Under the pieces are notes generated by a model, which saw only the letters and a program-made list of their open reading frames with translations, was not told where the DNA came from and did not search any database. This document shows positions 1-8,962 of a stretch of 64,000 bases of DNA, in pieces. The stretch is from assembly GCA_965276715.1 (NCBI GenBank), contig OZ255622.1, positions 1,426,001 through 1,490,000 of the forward strand, read 5' to 3'. Source of the stretch: CAXTPV01 sp965276715 (GTDB lineage: Bacteria; Pseudomonadota; Alphaproteobacteria; Acetobacterales; Acetobacteraceae). Both the position numbers and the translations under genes were made by a program. How positions within the stretch are numbered: position 1 is the first letter of the stretch; each line of letters opens with the position of its first letter.

Positions 1-967
1 CGCGCACCGGGGGCTTGCCTGGATCGACGTCGGCGGTGACGAGGAAGACGCGGCCGCTGGCGGCGTCTACTGCCATGGTGCGCGCGCCGATCGCGGTCTT
101 GATCGTGGCATCGGGCTCGAGGATTCCGCTGGGCTCCTCGTCGAAGACGGAGAGGGTTCCGTCCCCGTTGGAGCTGAAGACGTGATGGTGGACCGGATCG
201 AAGGCCGCGGCGTCCGTGCCGTGTCCGATGGGCAGGGTCTGGAGCACCTTGCCCGCGTCGGTGTCGACGACCATGAGCTCGGCGTTGACGCAGGTGGTGA
301 ACAGGCGGTGGGTCGCGGGATCGATCGCCAGCCCATGCGGCGACTGGCAGCCGGGCACCGGGATGCGCTGGCCGACACGGCCGGCGGCGACGTCGATCCG
401 CGCGATCTCGCTGCTGCTCTCGATGTTTGCGTAGATGTGGCCGGCGCCGTCGGCGGCGGCGAACTCGGGCGCGCCGCCGAGCGCGACGGTCGCCTTGACC
501 GATTGTGTCGCGCTGTCGACCAAAGTCGCGGTCTGGCCATCGCCGTCCATCACGGCGATTACCCCGTCGGCCGGGTCGGCGATGACGGCATCGGCGTCGG
601 TTCCGGCCGGGATCGTCTTGCCGGGCTTGAAGCTCCGCGCGTCGAAGGCGGTGAGCTGGGCGGTCTTGCCGCTGTCGGCGAAGATGACGCCGCCGGCGAC
701 CGCCTGGCCATGCGCGCCATGCAGGCCGTCGAGCCTGCCGAGAATGCGGCCGTCGTCGGCGTCGACGATGTCGGTATGGTCGGCGTGCGAGACCAGGACG
801 CGCTTGGAGGCGGGATCATAGACGACATAGTCCCACCGGTCGGGGGCGCCGAGCGGGACCGCACGCGTGGTCGTGTAGGACAGCCCGGCGGCGTCTGCCG
901 GGACGGCAGCGCAGGCGAGACATGTCGACAGGCTGGCCGACAGGCCGACCGAAACGAGCTTCATCAT
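1..967 (-). CDS. YncE-like secreted beta-propeller protein, partial
   Basis: The gene starts at ATG 967 (a second ATG lies at 964) and is still open at the left edge of the window, so its C-terminus is missing. The N-terminus MKLVSVGLSASLSTCLAC looks like a secretion signal. The rest has the repeated pattern of a YncE/SMP-30 type beta-propeller: short blades with phrases such as VYDPASKRVLVSHAD, VIADPADGVIAVMDG and AIDPATHRLFTTC. Such proteins sit in the periplasm and often accompany TonB receptors; the ligand is unknown. It lies 20 bp downstream of the phosphoesterase gene on the same strand, so the two are probably co-transcribed. The propeller fold is well supported; the function is not. 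Confidence 0.8.
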   Translation of the reverse strand, partial: MMKLVSVGLSASLSTCLACAAVPADAAGLSYTTTRAVPLGAPDRWDYVVYDPASKRVLVSHADHTDIVDADDGRILGRLDGLHGAHGQAVAGGVIFADSGKTAQLTAFDARSFKPGKTIPAGTDADAVIADPADGVIAVMDGDGQTATLVDSATQSVKATVALGGAPEFAAADGAGHIYANIESSSEIARIDVAAGRVGQRIPVPGCQSPHGLAIDPATHRLFTTCVNAELMVVDTDAGKVLQTLPIGHGTDAAAFDPVHHHVFSSNGDGTLSVFDEEPSGILEPDATIKTAIGARTMAVDAASGRVFLVTADVDPGKPPVR

Positions 968-987
968 CTGGTTTCCTGATCCGAGAC

Positions 988-2073
988 TCAACGCGCGAGC
1001 ACGAAGAGTGGCGCCATGCCGACGACGCCCTTGTCGGTGTCGCCGGCATGGCGGAGATGGTCGGCGATACCAAACGCGTCCTCGACAGTGCGGAGGAGCG
1101 AATAGTGGTTGTAGGGCGTGCTGTCGACCACGCCGCGCGGACCGTGATTGGTGACGACGATCGCGAGGCCGTGGCCGCCGGGTTCGGCGCCGCAGCAGGC
1201 AGCGGGGTCGCCCGGGATGGGGTGGTGACCGCCCTCGTCGGTGATGATGACCAAAGCTGCGTTGCCGGGGCGGATCCAGACCGGGCTGCTCGTGATGTCG
1301 CTCACCAGCGCTCCCGCGACAGCGTCGCCGCGGGCGATGCGGCCCTGCTCGTTCTCCTTGGTGCAGTCGGGAGGGACGTTGTCGCCCTTCAACCCGTGCA
1401 TGTCGTCGCACTGGTTGGGGACGATGAAGGCGAAATTGGGCATGCGGCCGGATGCGAGGTCGGCGTGGAGCGCGTCGAACCCCACGATGTGCTCGGCCCG
1501 GTTCGGGTCATGCTGCACGGAGATGTAGTTCATGAAGCCGTCATGCTTGGAGGCGTAGAGGGCGGCGGGACGATGGTCGGGATTGTTCGGGACCGGATAG
1601 ATCACGTCGGTGGCGCCGGGCGTGGGGAGGCTTTCCTCGTAGGCCCGCCAAGTCAGGCCATGGGCGATGAGCTGGCCGGCGAGGTCGGGCTGATCGACGG
1701 TGTGGTCGGGATAGGTGGGATCGGAGGCATGCTTGCAGGCGGGCTGGGTGGCGCCAGGCTTGCAAAAATACGGTTCGTCGTCGTGGATGCCGAAATTGTC
1801 GCCGCCGAGCATGGCGACGTAGTTGCCCTCGCTCGGATGCACGACGCCGTAGTAGTGCGACGCGACACCGTACTGGTGCGCGAGATTTGTGAGGTTCGGC
1901 GCATAGGGTTTGCCGACGATGTCGGCAAGACCTTGGTTCTCCTCGACGATGAGGAAGACGTGGTCGTAGCGCGGCATCGGTGGACGGTGTTGCGCAAGCG
2001 ACGGCGTTGCCGTCACCAGCAACACGCAGAGGCTAGTACGTAAAGCGGACACCGCCGAGGACGTCAACACCAT
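988..2073 (-). CDS. secreted phosphoesterase (PF04185, AcpA/phospholipase C superfamily)
   Basis: A 361-residue protein with a signal peptide ending near SLAQ (residue 28). The phosphoesterase core starts with the active-site region HVFLIVEENQ. Later metal-binding segments are VIITDEGGHH and GGHGLAIVVTNHG. This family hydrolyses phosphomonoesters or phospholipids in the periplasm or outside the cell; the substrate cannot be read from sequence. The start overlaps the end of the TonB-receptor gene by 41 bp, so translation is probably coupled, and a YncE-like propeller gene follows. A few residues could be trimmed from the start, but the signal peptide favours the one given. Confidence 0.85.
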   Translation of the reverse strand: MVLTSSAVSALRTSLCVLLVTATPSLAQHRPPMPRYDHVFLIVEENQGLADIVGKPYAPNLTNLAHQYGVASHYYGVVHPSEGNYVAMLGGDNFGIHDDEPYFCKPGATQPACKHASDPTYPDHTVDQPDLAGQLIAHGLTWRAYEESLPTPGATDVIYPVPNNPDHRPAALYASKHDGFMNYISVQHDPNRAEHIVGFDALHADLASGRMPNFAFIVPNQCDDMHGLKGDNVPPDCTKENEQGRIARGDAVAGALVSDITSSPVWIRPGNAALVIITDEGGHHPIPGDPAACCGAEPGGHGLAIVVTNHGPRGVVDSTPYNHYSLLRTVEDAFGIADHLRHAGDTDKGVVGMAPLFVLAR

Positions 2074-4780
2074 AGAACTCCCGCTGGATGGGGCGATTTG
2101 CCGACGCGGTTTCGGTATATTTCAAGGTCTGGTCGGTCAAGTTGTGGCCGTCGATATAGAGCTGGATGTTCTTGTTGATGTTGTAGGCTGTCCCGATGTC
2201 GAGGCGAAAGCGTTGCTGCACGTAGACATCGGCGCCTTTGGTACTGCCGAGCGAGTAGAGGTCCTTGGAGACGTAGTTGGCGGCGATGCGGAAAGTGTAC
2301 GGATAGCGTTCGTAGAAGAGGGCAACGTTGAAGTTGTAAGGCGAGGTCTGCGGCAGTTGCAGGGTCTCGCTGGCGATCACGCCGTCGCCACGATCGCGGC
2401 TGATGGTGGCCGCGGACTGGTTGTAGGTGAAGTTGGTGTCGAGGCCGAAGCCGTTCCATGGTGCAGGCAGGAACAGGAACTGCTGGGTGTATTCCGCTTC
2501 GATCCCGTAGATGCGGGCCGGCCCCGAGTTCTGGTAGGTCGTGAGATTGACAGGGGTGTTGACCGGGACGAAGGGGGAGTTGATCGTACCTCTGGTCGTG
2601 TCCTGAAAGATGTAGGAGCTGAGCTCCTTGTCGAAGCCGCCGAACGACAGCTTGCCGCCTTTCTGCAAGTAGAATTCATAGAACAGGTCGAAGTCGTCCG
2701 AGTAGATCGGAGCCAGGTTGGCGTTGCCGGTGGTCAGTGTCAGGGTGGCGAGATTGAACGTCCGACCCGGCGTGATCTGCTGGAAGCCGGGCCGGCCGAT
2801 CGCGGTCGAATAGATCGCACGCATGTCCATCGTCGGATTGATGTCGTATCGGAGCTGCACGCTCGGGAAGTAGCTCGCGTAGGCATGCTTGGTGGTGTTC
2901 GGCGTGTTGAACGTGTTGTTGTTCGCGTCGGTCGTGGTGGTGAAGCCGCGATAGACGCCGAACGTGTCCTCGACGCGCACGCCGGCGAGCCAACCGACCT
3001 TCCCGTGCGACCCGCTATATTGCGCGTAACCGCCATAGACGTTCTCGGTGTCGTTCTGAACGGCATTCGGATCATAGGGAGCGGGCGCGCCGCCGAGCAG
3101 ACCGGCGACGCTGGCCTCATCGATCGACTGACCGATGTTGTAGGATCCGTTGTAGAAATCCAGGCTGGGGCCGCCGATGAATTGGCTGAGCGGCAGGCCG
3201 GCGAGGTTCGGCGAGAGCGACGAACCCAGGGAATTCTGGACGACGCGGTTGCGCAGACGCAAGATCGCGCCGGTCTCGATCTGGTCTTCGGGCGTGAGCA
3301 GGTGGAAGGGGACCGTCAGGTTGGCAGCACCGCTGTATTCGCGGTCGGCGCTGCTGGTCGGCTGATTGGTGACGCTGGTAAGCTGGTAGATGTTCGGGTT
3401 GAGCAGGTTGGTTCCGTCGACCGTGTGATAGGACAGCGGATAGGTCGCTTGATTGTTGTAGGACAGGGCGACCGGGTTCGGGTCGCTGAAGCTCGAATTG
3501 TATGCGCTTGTGAACTTGTCCGTTCCGGCCGAGTACGCGCCCCGATAGTCGAGCTTATAGCGGTTGAAAAGGACGTTGCTGCCGCCCCAGGAGAGGATCT
3601 GGTTGCGCGTTTCTTCCTCGGTGTCGGTGCTGGTGCGCGCGACCGTGGCCGCGGGCGCGAGGAAAGTGCCGCCGGTCGGATCGGCGGGATCAAGAAAGCC
3701 GATCGGGCCGCCCGGAGTGAAGCCGGAGTCGAGTGCGCCGAATTGGAGGAAGTCCTTGCCGGCGTGCTCGTTGTAGCCGGCGTTGGCGTAGCGGACGTAC
3801 CAGTGATCGGTGTCGTTCGGATCGAAATCGACCTCGGCGCCGCGGTCGAAACGCCGTCGATTGTAGAGGTAGTGGCGGAGCGTGACGCTGCTGAGCAGCT
3901 TGTCGGGCGCGCCGGCCGCCTGCTGGTCGGAGTAGTTGGGCTCGTAATCGTCGACGCCGCGATAGTCGTTATGCTGGCCGTCGGTGAAGAGGATGCTGAT
4001 CGGGCGCGGGTTGGACATGAAGCCGGACAGCGGCGGCGGATTGCTGAACGGACCATCGTTGCGGCCGAAGCCGAAGCTGAAACCGGTGGTGATCGAGTAG
4101 TCGGTGACCGAGGTTCCGCGCAAGGCCTCGACGCCCGACCCGAGCGTGCCCTCGATGAAGGGATGTCCGTCCGTCGGTGGACGGCGGGGCAACAGGTTCA
4201 CCTGGCCGCCGATCCCTTCGGCGTCGTCGGACGGCAGCAGGGTCTCCTTCACCTCGAGCCCGCCGACGAGGCCGACCGGCAGGACGTCGAGCGCGATGGC
4301 GCGGCCGCCGCCGGTCGGCGAGGACAGGTTGGAGGGCAGCACCCGGACACCGTCGAACGTGACGCTGTTGAGGTCGGCATCCTCGCCGCGAATGTTGATG
4401 AAGCGGCCCTCCCCGGAGTCGGTCTCGAGCGAAACGCCGGGAAGGCGTTCGAGCGCCTGGGCGATGCTGACATCGGGCAGCTTCTGGATTTCGCTCAGCG
4501 GCTGGACGACGATCTTGTTGATCGCGTTGTGCTCGGCGGCCTTGGCCTGGGCGCGCGTGCCGGTCCCGCTCGGGGTGACGTCGGCGACAGTGCCGCCGCT
4601 GGACGTGGTGACCCGTCCGATGTCGGTTGCCGGCGCTTGCGCGGCAGGACCCACCGGCGTGACCTGGGCATGAGCCGAGGCCGGGGCGAGCGTGAAGGCT
4701 GTCGTCGCGGCGAGCAGGCCGCGCAAAGGCGATCGATGTCGGATCAAAGCCGTGTCCCGCCACTGCGTTGGCGGGAACAC
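2033..4780 (-). CDS. TonB-dependent outer-membrane receptor
   Basis: A 915-residue receptor with a signal peptide ending near ASAHAQ. The plug domain contains DVSIAQALERLPGVSLETDSG and FINIRGEDADLNSVTFDG, typical of the TIGR01782 group common in Caulobacter, Xanthomonas and sphingomonads. The rest is a long beta-barrel closing with the aromatic C-terminus GGVRFTY. It would import a scarce nutrient using TonB energy. Being first in an operon with a phosphoesterase and a propeller protein, it may take up a phosphorus-containing compound; this is inference. A TTG at 4747, preceded by GGGA, is an alternative start that leaves a more usual signal peptide and more room for a promoter. Confidence 0.9.
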   Translation of the reverse strand: MFPPTQWRDTALIRHRSPLRGLLAATTAFTLAPASAHAQVTPVGPAAQAPATDIGRVTTSSGGTVADVTPSGTGTRAQAKAAEHNAINKIVVQPLSEIQKLPDVSIAQALERLPGVSLETDSGEGRFINIRGEDADLNSVTFDGVRVLPSNLSSPTGGGRAIALDVLPVGLVGGLEVKETLLPSDDAEGIGGQVNLLPRRPPTDGHPFIEGTLGSGVEALRGTSVTDYSITTGFSFGFGRNDGPFSNPPPLSGFMSNPRPISILFTDGQHNDYRGVDDYEPNYSDQQAAGAPDKLLSSVTLRHYLYNRRRFDRGAEVDFDPNDTDHWYVRYANAGYNEHAGKDFLQFGALDSGFTPGGPIGFLDPADPTGGTFLAPAATVARTSTDTEEETRNQILSWGGSNVLFNRYKLDYRGAYSAGTDKFTSAYNSSFSDPNPVALSYNNQATYPLSYHTVDGTNLLNPNIYQLTSVTNQPTSSADREYSGAANLTVPFHLLTPEDQIETGAILRLRNRVVQNSLGSSLSPNLAGLPLSQFIGGPSLDFYNGSYNIGQSIDEASVAGLLGGAPAPYDPNAVQNDTENVYGGYAQYSGSHGKVGWLAGVRVEDTFGVYRGFTTTTDANNNTFNTPNTTKHAYASYFPSVQLRYDINPTMDMRAIYSTAIGRPGFQQITPGRTFNLATLTLTTGNANLAPIYSDDFDLFYEFYLQKGGKLSFGGFDKELSSYIFQDTTRGTINSPFVPVNTPVNLTTYQNSGPARIYGIEAEYTQQFLFLPAPWNGFGLDTNFTYNQSAATISRDRGDGVIASETLQLPQTSPYNFNVALFYERYPYTFRIAANYVSKDLYSLGSTKGADVYVQQRFRLDIGTAYNINKNIQLYIDGHNLTDQTLKYTETASANRPIQREFYGVDVLGGVRFTY

Positions 4781-4793
4781 CTAGTCACGGCGC

Positions 4794-4822
4794 GTTACAA
4801 AACTCCGACAAGACGATGACAG
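4794..4822 (-). promoter_or_regulatory. Pho-box-like direct repeats before the TonB receptor
   Basis: Reading the reverse strand from 4822, three 7-bp units occur at an 11-bp period: CTGTCAT, TTGTCGG and TTGTAAC, with 4-bp spacers. The first equals the PhoB half-site consensus; the other two are degenerate. The site is 14 bp from the annotated ATG, which fits better if translation begins at the internal TTG at 4747. Phosphate control is inferred from this motif plus the phosphoesterase gene downstream. Confidence 0.4.
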
Positions 4823-4930
4823 TTTGAAGTCTGTGGCAGAGTTGCCGCGGCCGCCACCTTTCGATGCCGCATCCTACATCGTGTCTTCAGCGGACCGAAA
4901 ATTTTCTGTCAGACGAGCGTCGGACACGAA

Positions 4931-4958
4931 GAAGGGGCCACCCGAAGGTGACCCCTTC
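4931..4958 (-). terminator. rpsA: hairpin terminator after rpsA
   Basis: A 12-bp stem, with one G-U pair, closes a TTCG tetraloop on the reverse strand and begins about 20 nt after the rpsA stop. The following bases (TTCGTGTCC) are only weakly T-rich. Position and stem quality support a terminator. Confidence 0.75.
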
Positions 4959-4978
4959 TCGTTGATTGGCCGGAAGGT

Positions 4979-6700
4979 TCAGCCTTCGCCGGTCTGATTG
5001 CGGCGACGGATCGCGGCGCCGAGGATGTCGCCGAGCGAGGCGCCGCTGTCGGACGAACCGAACTCGGCCATCGCCTGCTTGTCGTCCTCCATCTCGCGGC
5101 CCTTGATGGTGAGCGAGAGCTTGCGCGACGCGCGATCGACACCGATGACCTTGGCATCGACCTTCTCGCCGACGGCAAAGCGGTCAGGCCGCTGCTCGCC
5201 CTTGTCGCGCGCGAGTTCGGCGCGGCGGATGAATCCGCCGAGGACCTCGTCGACCTTCACCTCGATGCCGTTGGCCTGCACCTGCGTCACAATACACGTG
5301 ACGACGTCGCCCTTGTTGATCCGGCTCATCGTGTCGGCGGCGGGATCCTCGTGCAACTGCTTGATGCCGAGGCTGATGCGCTCCTTCTCGACATCGACGT
5401 CGAGCACCTTGCCCTGGACCACCTGGCCCTTCTCGTATTTTGTGATCGCGACCTCGCCGGCCTCGTCCCAGGACAGGTCGGACATATGGACCATGCCGTC
5501 GATGTCGGCCGACAGGCCGACGAAGAGGCCGAACTCGGTGATGTTGCGGATCTCGCCCTCGACGGTCGAGCCGACACGGTGATCGTCGGCGAACTGCTCC
5601 CACGGATTGCGCTGCACCTGCTTGAGGCCGAGGCTGATCCGGCGTTTGGAGCTGTCGACGTCGAGCACCATCACGTCGACTTCCTGGCTGGTCGACACGA
5701 TCTTGCCGGGGTGGACGTTCTTCTTGGTCCAGCTCATCTCGCTGACATGGACCAGACCCTCGACGCCGGCTTCGAGTTCGACGAAGGCGCCGTAGTCGGT
5801 GATGTTGGTGACACGCCCGGTGTATTTGGCGCCGGGCGGATACTTGATCGCGACCCCGTCCCAGGGATCGGCCTCGAGCTGCTTCATGCCGAGGCTGATG
5901 CGCTGGGTTTCGGAGTTGAAGCGGATCACCTGAACGCGAACCTGCTGACCGATCTGCAGCGCCTCGTTGGGATGGTTGATCCGCTTCCAGGCGACGTCGG
6001 TCACGTGCAGCAGGCCGTCGACGCCGCCGAGATCGACGAAGGCGCCGTAGTCGGTGATGTTCTTGACCACGCCGTCGAGGATCATGCCTTCCTTGAGGCC
6101 CTGGATCAGCTCGGAGCGCTGCTCGGCACGGGTCTCCTCGAGCACGGCGCGCCGCGAGACCACGATGTTGCCACGCGCGCGGTCCATCTTGAGGATCTGG
6201 AACGGCTGCGGGGTGCCCATCAGCGGACCCACGTCGCGGACCGGACGGATGTCGACCTGGCTGCCGGGCAGGAAGGCCATGGCACCGCCGAGATCGACGG
6301 TGAAGCCGCCCTTGACGCGGCCATAGATGGTGCCGTTGACGCGCTGGTTGCCCTCGAAGGCGCGTTCGAGATTGGTCCAGGCCTCCTCGCGGCGTGCCTT
6401 CTCGCGTGAGAGGACGATGAGACCCTCGCGGTCCTCGTAGCGCTCGACATAGAGCTCGACGACGTCGCCGGGCTCGACTTCGGGCCGCATGCCGGGGGCG
6501 GCGAACTCCTTGAGCGCCACGCGCCCCTCGCTCTTGAGGCCGACATCGACGATGGCGAATTCGTCGGTCAGCCGGACGACCTTGCCGCTGACGACCGACC
6601 CGTCGAAGCCGGTGTCGCGGCCGAGGGTCTCGTGGAGGAGGGATGCGAAATCCTCGCCATGGAAATGATCGATTGCTTCGGCGACGGCGCTGGATGCCAT
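4979..6700 (-). CDS. rpsA: 30S ribosomal protein S1
   Basis: A 573-residue protein with six S1 RNA-binding repeats. Their starts can be read at GSVVSGKVVRLTDEFAIVDV, NGTIYGRVKGGFTVDL, DGVVKNITDYGAFVDL, TGRVTNITDYGAFVEL, EGEIRNITEFGLFVGL and CIVTQVQANGIEV. S1 binds mRNA leaders on the small ribosomal subunit and helps initiation. I chose ATG 6700 (MASSAVAEAIDHFHGEDF); the reading frame extends 50 codons further upstream, but those residues are arginine-rich and look non-coding. The order aroA-cmk-rpsA is a classic proteobacterial cluster, and the hairpin at 4931-4958 ends it. Confidence 0.97.
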   Translation of the reverse strand: MASSAVAEAIDHFHGEDFASLLHETLGRDTGFDGSVVSGKVVRLTDEFAIVDVGLKSEGRVALKEFAAPGMRPEVEPGDVVELYVERYEDREGLIVLSREKARREEAWTNLERAFEGNQRVNGTIYGRVKGGFTVDLGGAMAFLPGSQVDIRPVRDVGPLMGTPQPFQILKMDRARGNIVVSRRAVLEETRAEQRSELIQGLKEGMILDGVVKNITDYGAFVDLGGVDGLLHVTDVAWKRINHPNEALQIGQQVRVQVIRFNSETQRISLGMKQLEADPWDGVAIKYPPGAKYTGRVTNITDYGAFVELEAGVEGLVHVSEMSWTKKNVHPGKIVSTSQEVDVMVLDVDSSKRRISLGLKQVQRNPWEQFADDHRVGSTVEGEIRNITEFGLFVGLSADIDGMVHMSDLSWDEAGEVAITKYEKGQVVQGKVLDVDVEKERISLGIKQLHEDPAADTMSRINKGDVVTCIVTQVQANGIEVKVDEVLGGFIRRAELARDKGEQRPDRFAVGEKVDAKVIGVDRASRKLSLTIKGREMEDDKQAMAEFGSSDSGASLGDILGAAIRRRNQTGEG

Positions 6701-6846
6701 AGGGCGGTCAGTATCCTGTGTGGACGCGCGGAGTGCGGTCCGGAATGCGCGACGGCGACGCCGACGCGGCTGGCCCGGCCTCCGAGGGGAGACGCCGGGC
6801 CTGGTTTGATGACGGGCGGAGGTAGAGACGCGGATGGACCGCCGAG

Positions 6847-7509
6847 TCAAGGATCGAAATGGTCGCCCGCGGTCGCGATCGCAAGGCGGGCGCGCACGAG
6901 CGCCAAGGCCGCCTCGAAGGATTGATCCGGATCGAGCGACGTCGTGTCCAGCAGATCGGCGTCTTCGGCGCGCCGGAGGGGAGCGGAGGCGCGCGCGGCA
7001 TCCGCGTCGTCACGCGCCTCGATCGCGAGGCGCTCGGCCTCGACCGCGTCCGGGGTCGTGTCCTGGCCACGCTGCCGCAGGCGCCGGCGCGCGCGCTCGG
7101 CCGACGACGCGGTCACGAACAGCTTGGCGCTGGCCGCGGGAAAGACGACGGTGCCGATGTCGCGGCCGTCGAGCACGGCCCCTTCGGCCGCTGCGACTTC
7201 GCGCTGGCGATCGAGCAGGGCGGCGCGCAGGGGACCCCAGGCCGCGACGCGGCTCGCCATCCGGTCGATGTCGGGCGTGCGCAGGTCGGTTCGCGACAGA
7301 TCGTCGGGGGTCAGGCTGCCTGCGGCCGCGACCGCGGCCGTGACATCGCCGCCATCGAGCATCCGGCGCGCGACCGCGCGATAGAGCAGGCCGGTGTCGA
7401 GATAGGGAATGCGCAATGCCTCGGCGAGGCGCCGGGCCAGCGTGCCCTTGCCGGAGGCCGCGGGGCCGTCGACGGCGACGATTGGTTTGAAGACAGCGGG
7501 CGGTCTCAC
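6847..7509 (-). CDS. cmk: (d)CMP kinase
   Basis: A 220-residue cytidylate kinase that phosphorylates CMP and dCMP using ATP in the cytoplasm. The P-loop VDGPAASGKGTLARRLA is at residues 12-28, followed by YLDTGLLYRAVARR, where the nucleotide monophosphate is recognised. LDGRDIGTVVFP and a lid region rich in arginine (ERARRRLRQRGQD) complete the family pattern. It starts at GTG 7509, and this GTGA overlaps the stop of aroA, so the two genes are translationally coupled. Confidence 0.95.
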   Translation of the reverse strand: MRPPAVFKPIVAVDGPAASGKGTLARRLAEALRIPYLDTGLLYRAVARRMLDGGDVTAAVAAAGSLTPDDLSRTDLRTPDIDRMASRVAAWGPLRAALLDRQREVAAAEGAVLDGRDIGTVVFPAASAKLFVTASSAERARRRLRQRGQDTTPDAVEAERLAIEARDDADAARASAPLRRAEDADLLDTTSLDPDQSFEAALALVRARLAIATAGDHFDP

Positions 7510-8831
7510 GAGAGCCCGGCACCGAGACTGTTCATCAGGGCGATGAAGCCGGGGAAGCTGGTCTCGATGAAGCGCGTGTCGTCGATGGCGACGGGCCGCC
7601 GCGCGGCGAGACCGAGCACGATCGCGCTCATCGCCAGGCGATGGTCCATGCTGGTCGCGACGTCCCCGCCGCCGTCCGGCGGGGCGCCGGCGCCCACGAT
7701 CAGCAGGTCGTCACCCTCGATCCTCACGCCGACGCCGTTGGCGGCGAGCATCGACGCGGTCGCCGCGAGCCGGTCGCTCTCCTTGACGCGCAGCTCGCCC
7801 AGGCCGCGCAGCCGGCTCTCGCCGCGCGCACAGGCGCAGGCGACCGCGAGGATCGGATACTCGTCGATCATGCGCGGTGCGCGGTCGGCGGGAACGTCGA
7901 TGGCGTGGAGCGCGGCGAACTCGACGCCGATATCGCCGGCGGGCTCGCCGCCCTGCTCGCGACGGTCGGTGATGGCGAGCGTGGCCCCCATCGTCTCGAG
8001 ACACTCGAACAGGCCGGTCCGGAGCGGCGAGAGACCGACGCCTCGGACGGTGATGCGCGAGCCCGGCACCAGCAGGCCAGCGACCAGCGGAAAGGCCGCC
8101 GAGGACGGGTCGCCGGGAACGGCGACATCGCGCGCGAGCAGTTCCGGCTGACCGTCGAGGATGAGGCGGTTGCCGCCGCCCGCCAGCTTCTCCGAGCGAA
8201 GCGAGGCGCCGAAATGACGCAGCATGTTCTCGGTGTGGTCGCGTGTCGGCACCGGCTCGTCGACGACCGTGGTGCCGCGCGCATTGAGCCCGGCGAGCAG
8301 CAGGGCCGACTTCACCTGGGCCGACGCCACTTCGAGCCGGTGGTTGATCGGCAGCGCCTCGCCGGTGCCCTCGATCGCGAGCGGCAGCAATCCTCCGTCG
8401 CGCGCGGTGAAGCGGGCGCCGGTCTCGGCCAGGGGAACGGTGACGCGCCGCATCGGCCGCCCACGGAGGCTGGCGTCACCGGTCATGACGGCGAACACTG
8501 GGTGGGTCGCGAGCAGGCCGGTCAGCAGGCGCGCGGCCGTGCCCGAATTGCCCATGTCGAGCACGTCGGCCGGCTCGGCGAGACCGCCGACGCCACGCCC
8601 GCTGACCTGCCAGACGCCGTCGTCGTGATCGATGATGGCGCCGAGCGCGCGCATCGCCGCCGCCGTCCGGTGCACGTCCTCGCCCTCCAGCAGCCCCTCG
8701 ATCCGCGTGCGTCCGACGGCGAGGGATGCGACCATCAGCGCCCGGTGGCTGATCGACTTGTCGCCGGGAACGCGGACCTCGCCGGCCAGCGGCGACGCGG
8801 CACGAACGGTGATCGGTCGAGGCTCGGTCAT
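7506..8831 (-). CDS. aroA: 3-phosphoshikimate 1-carboxyvinyltransferase (EPSP synthase)
   Basis: EPSP synthase joins shikimate-3-phosphate to phosphoenolpyruvate in the pathway to aromatic amino acids. The N-terminal VPGDKSISHRALM, the central SAQVKSALLLAGL and PTRDHTENML, and the C-terminal RVKESDRL are all present. The GDKS, SAQVK and RDHTE segments match class II enzymes of the CP4 type rather than the E. coli type. ATG 8831 (MTEPRPITV) is preferred; ATG 8849 in the same frame is possible. It is first in the aroA-cmk group. Confidence 0.95.
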   Translation of the reverse strand: MTEPRPITVRAASPLAGEVRVPGDKSISHRALMVASLAVGRTRIEGLLEGEDVHRTAAAMRALGAIIDHDDGVWQVSGRGVGGLAEPADVLDMGNSGTAARLLTGLLATHPVFAVMTGDASLRGRPMRRVTVPLAETGARFTARDGGLLPLAIEGTGEALPINHRLEVASAQVKSALLLAGLNARGTTVVDEPVPTRDHTENMLRHFGASLRSEKLAGGGNRLILDGQPELLARDVAVPGDPSSAAFPLVAGLLVPGSRITVRGVGLSPLRTGLFECLETMGATLAITDRREQGGEPAGDIGVEFAALHAIDVPADRAPRMIDEYPILAVACACARGESRLRGLGELRVKESDRLAATASMLAANGVGVRIEGDDLLIVGAGAPPDGGGDVATSMDHRLAMSAIVLGLAARRPVAIDDTRFIETSFPGFIALMNSLGAGLS

Positions 8832-8962
8832 GACGGGGGCGCTTAGCATGGCGTCCCCCTGGTTTGACAGCGCACGCGCACGGTGGCATGGCCGCCCGCT
8901 TCCTTTGACGCCCGCTTCTTCGACGCCCGGGCCCGCGGCGCCCCGACTTGCAAGGCAATCTC

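Noticed and set aside
2144..4819. Long open frame (891 codons) on the forward strand opposite the TonB receptor
   Set aside because: It is an antisense shadow caused by high GC: no recognisable domain and valine/glycine/arginine-biased composition, while the reverse strand encodes a complete receptor.
6701..6850. 50-residue N-terminal extension of ribosomal protein S1
   Set aside because: Arg-rich and unlike any S1; MASSAVAEA is a normal start.
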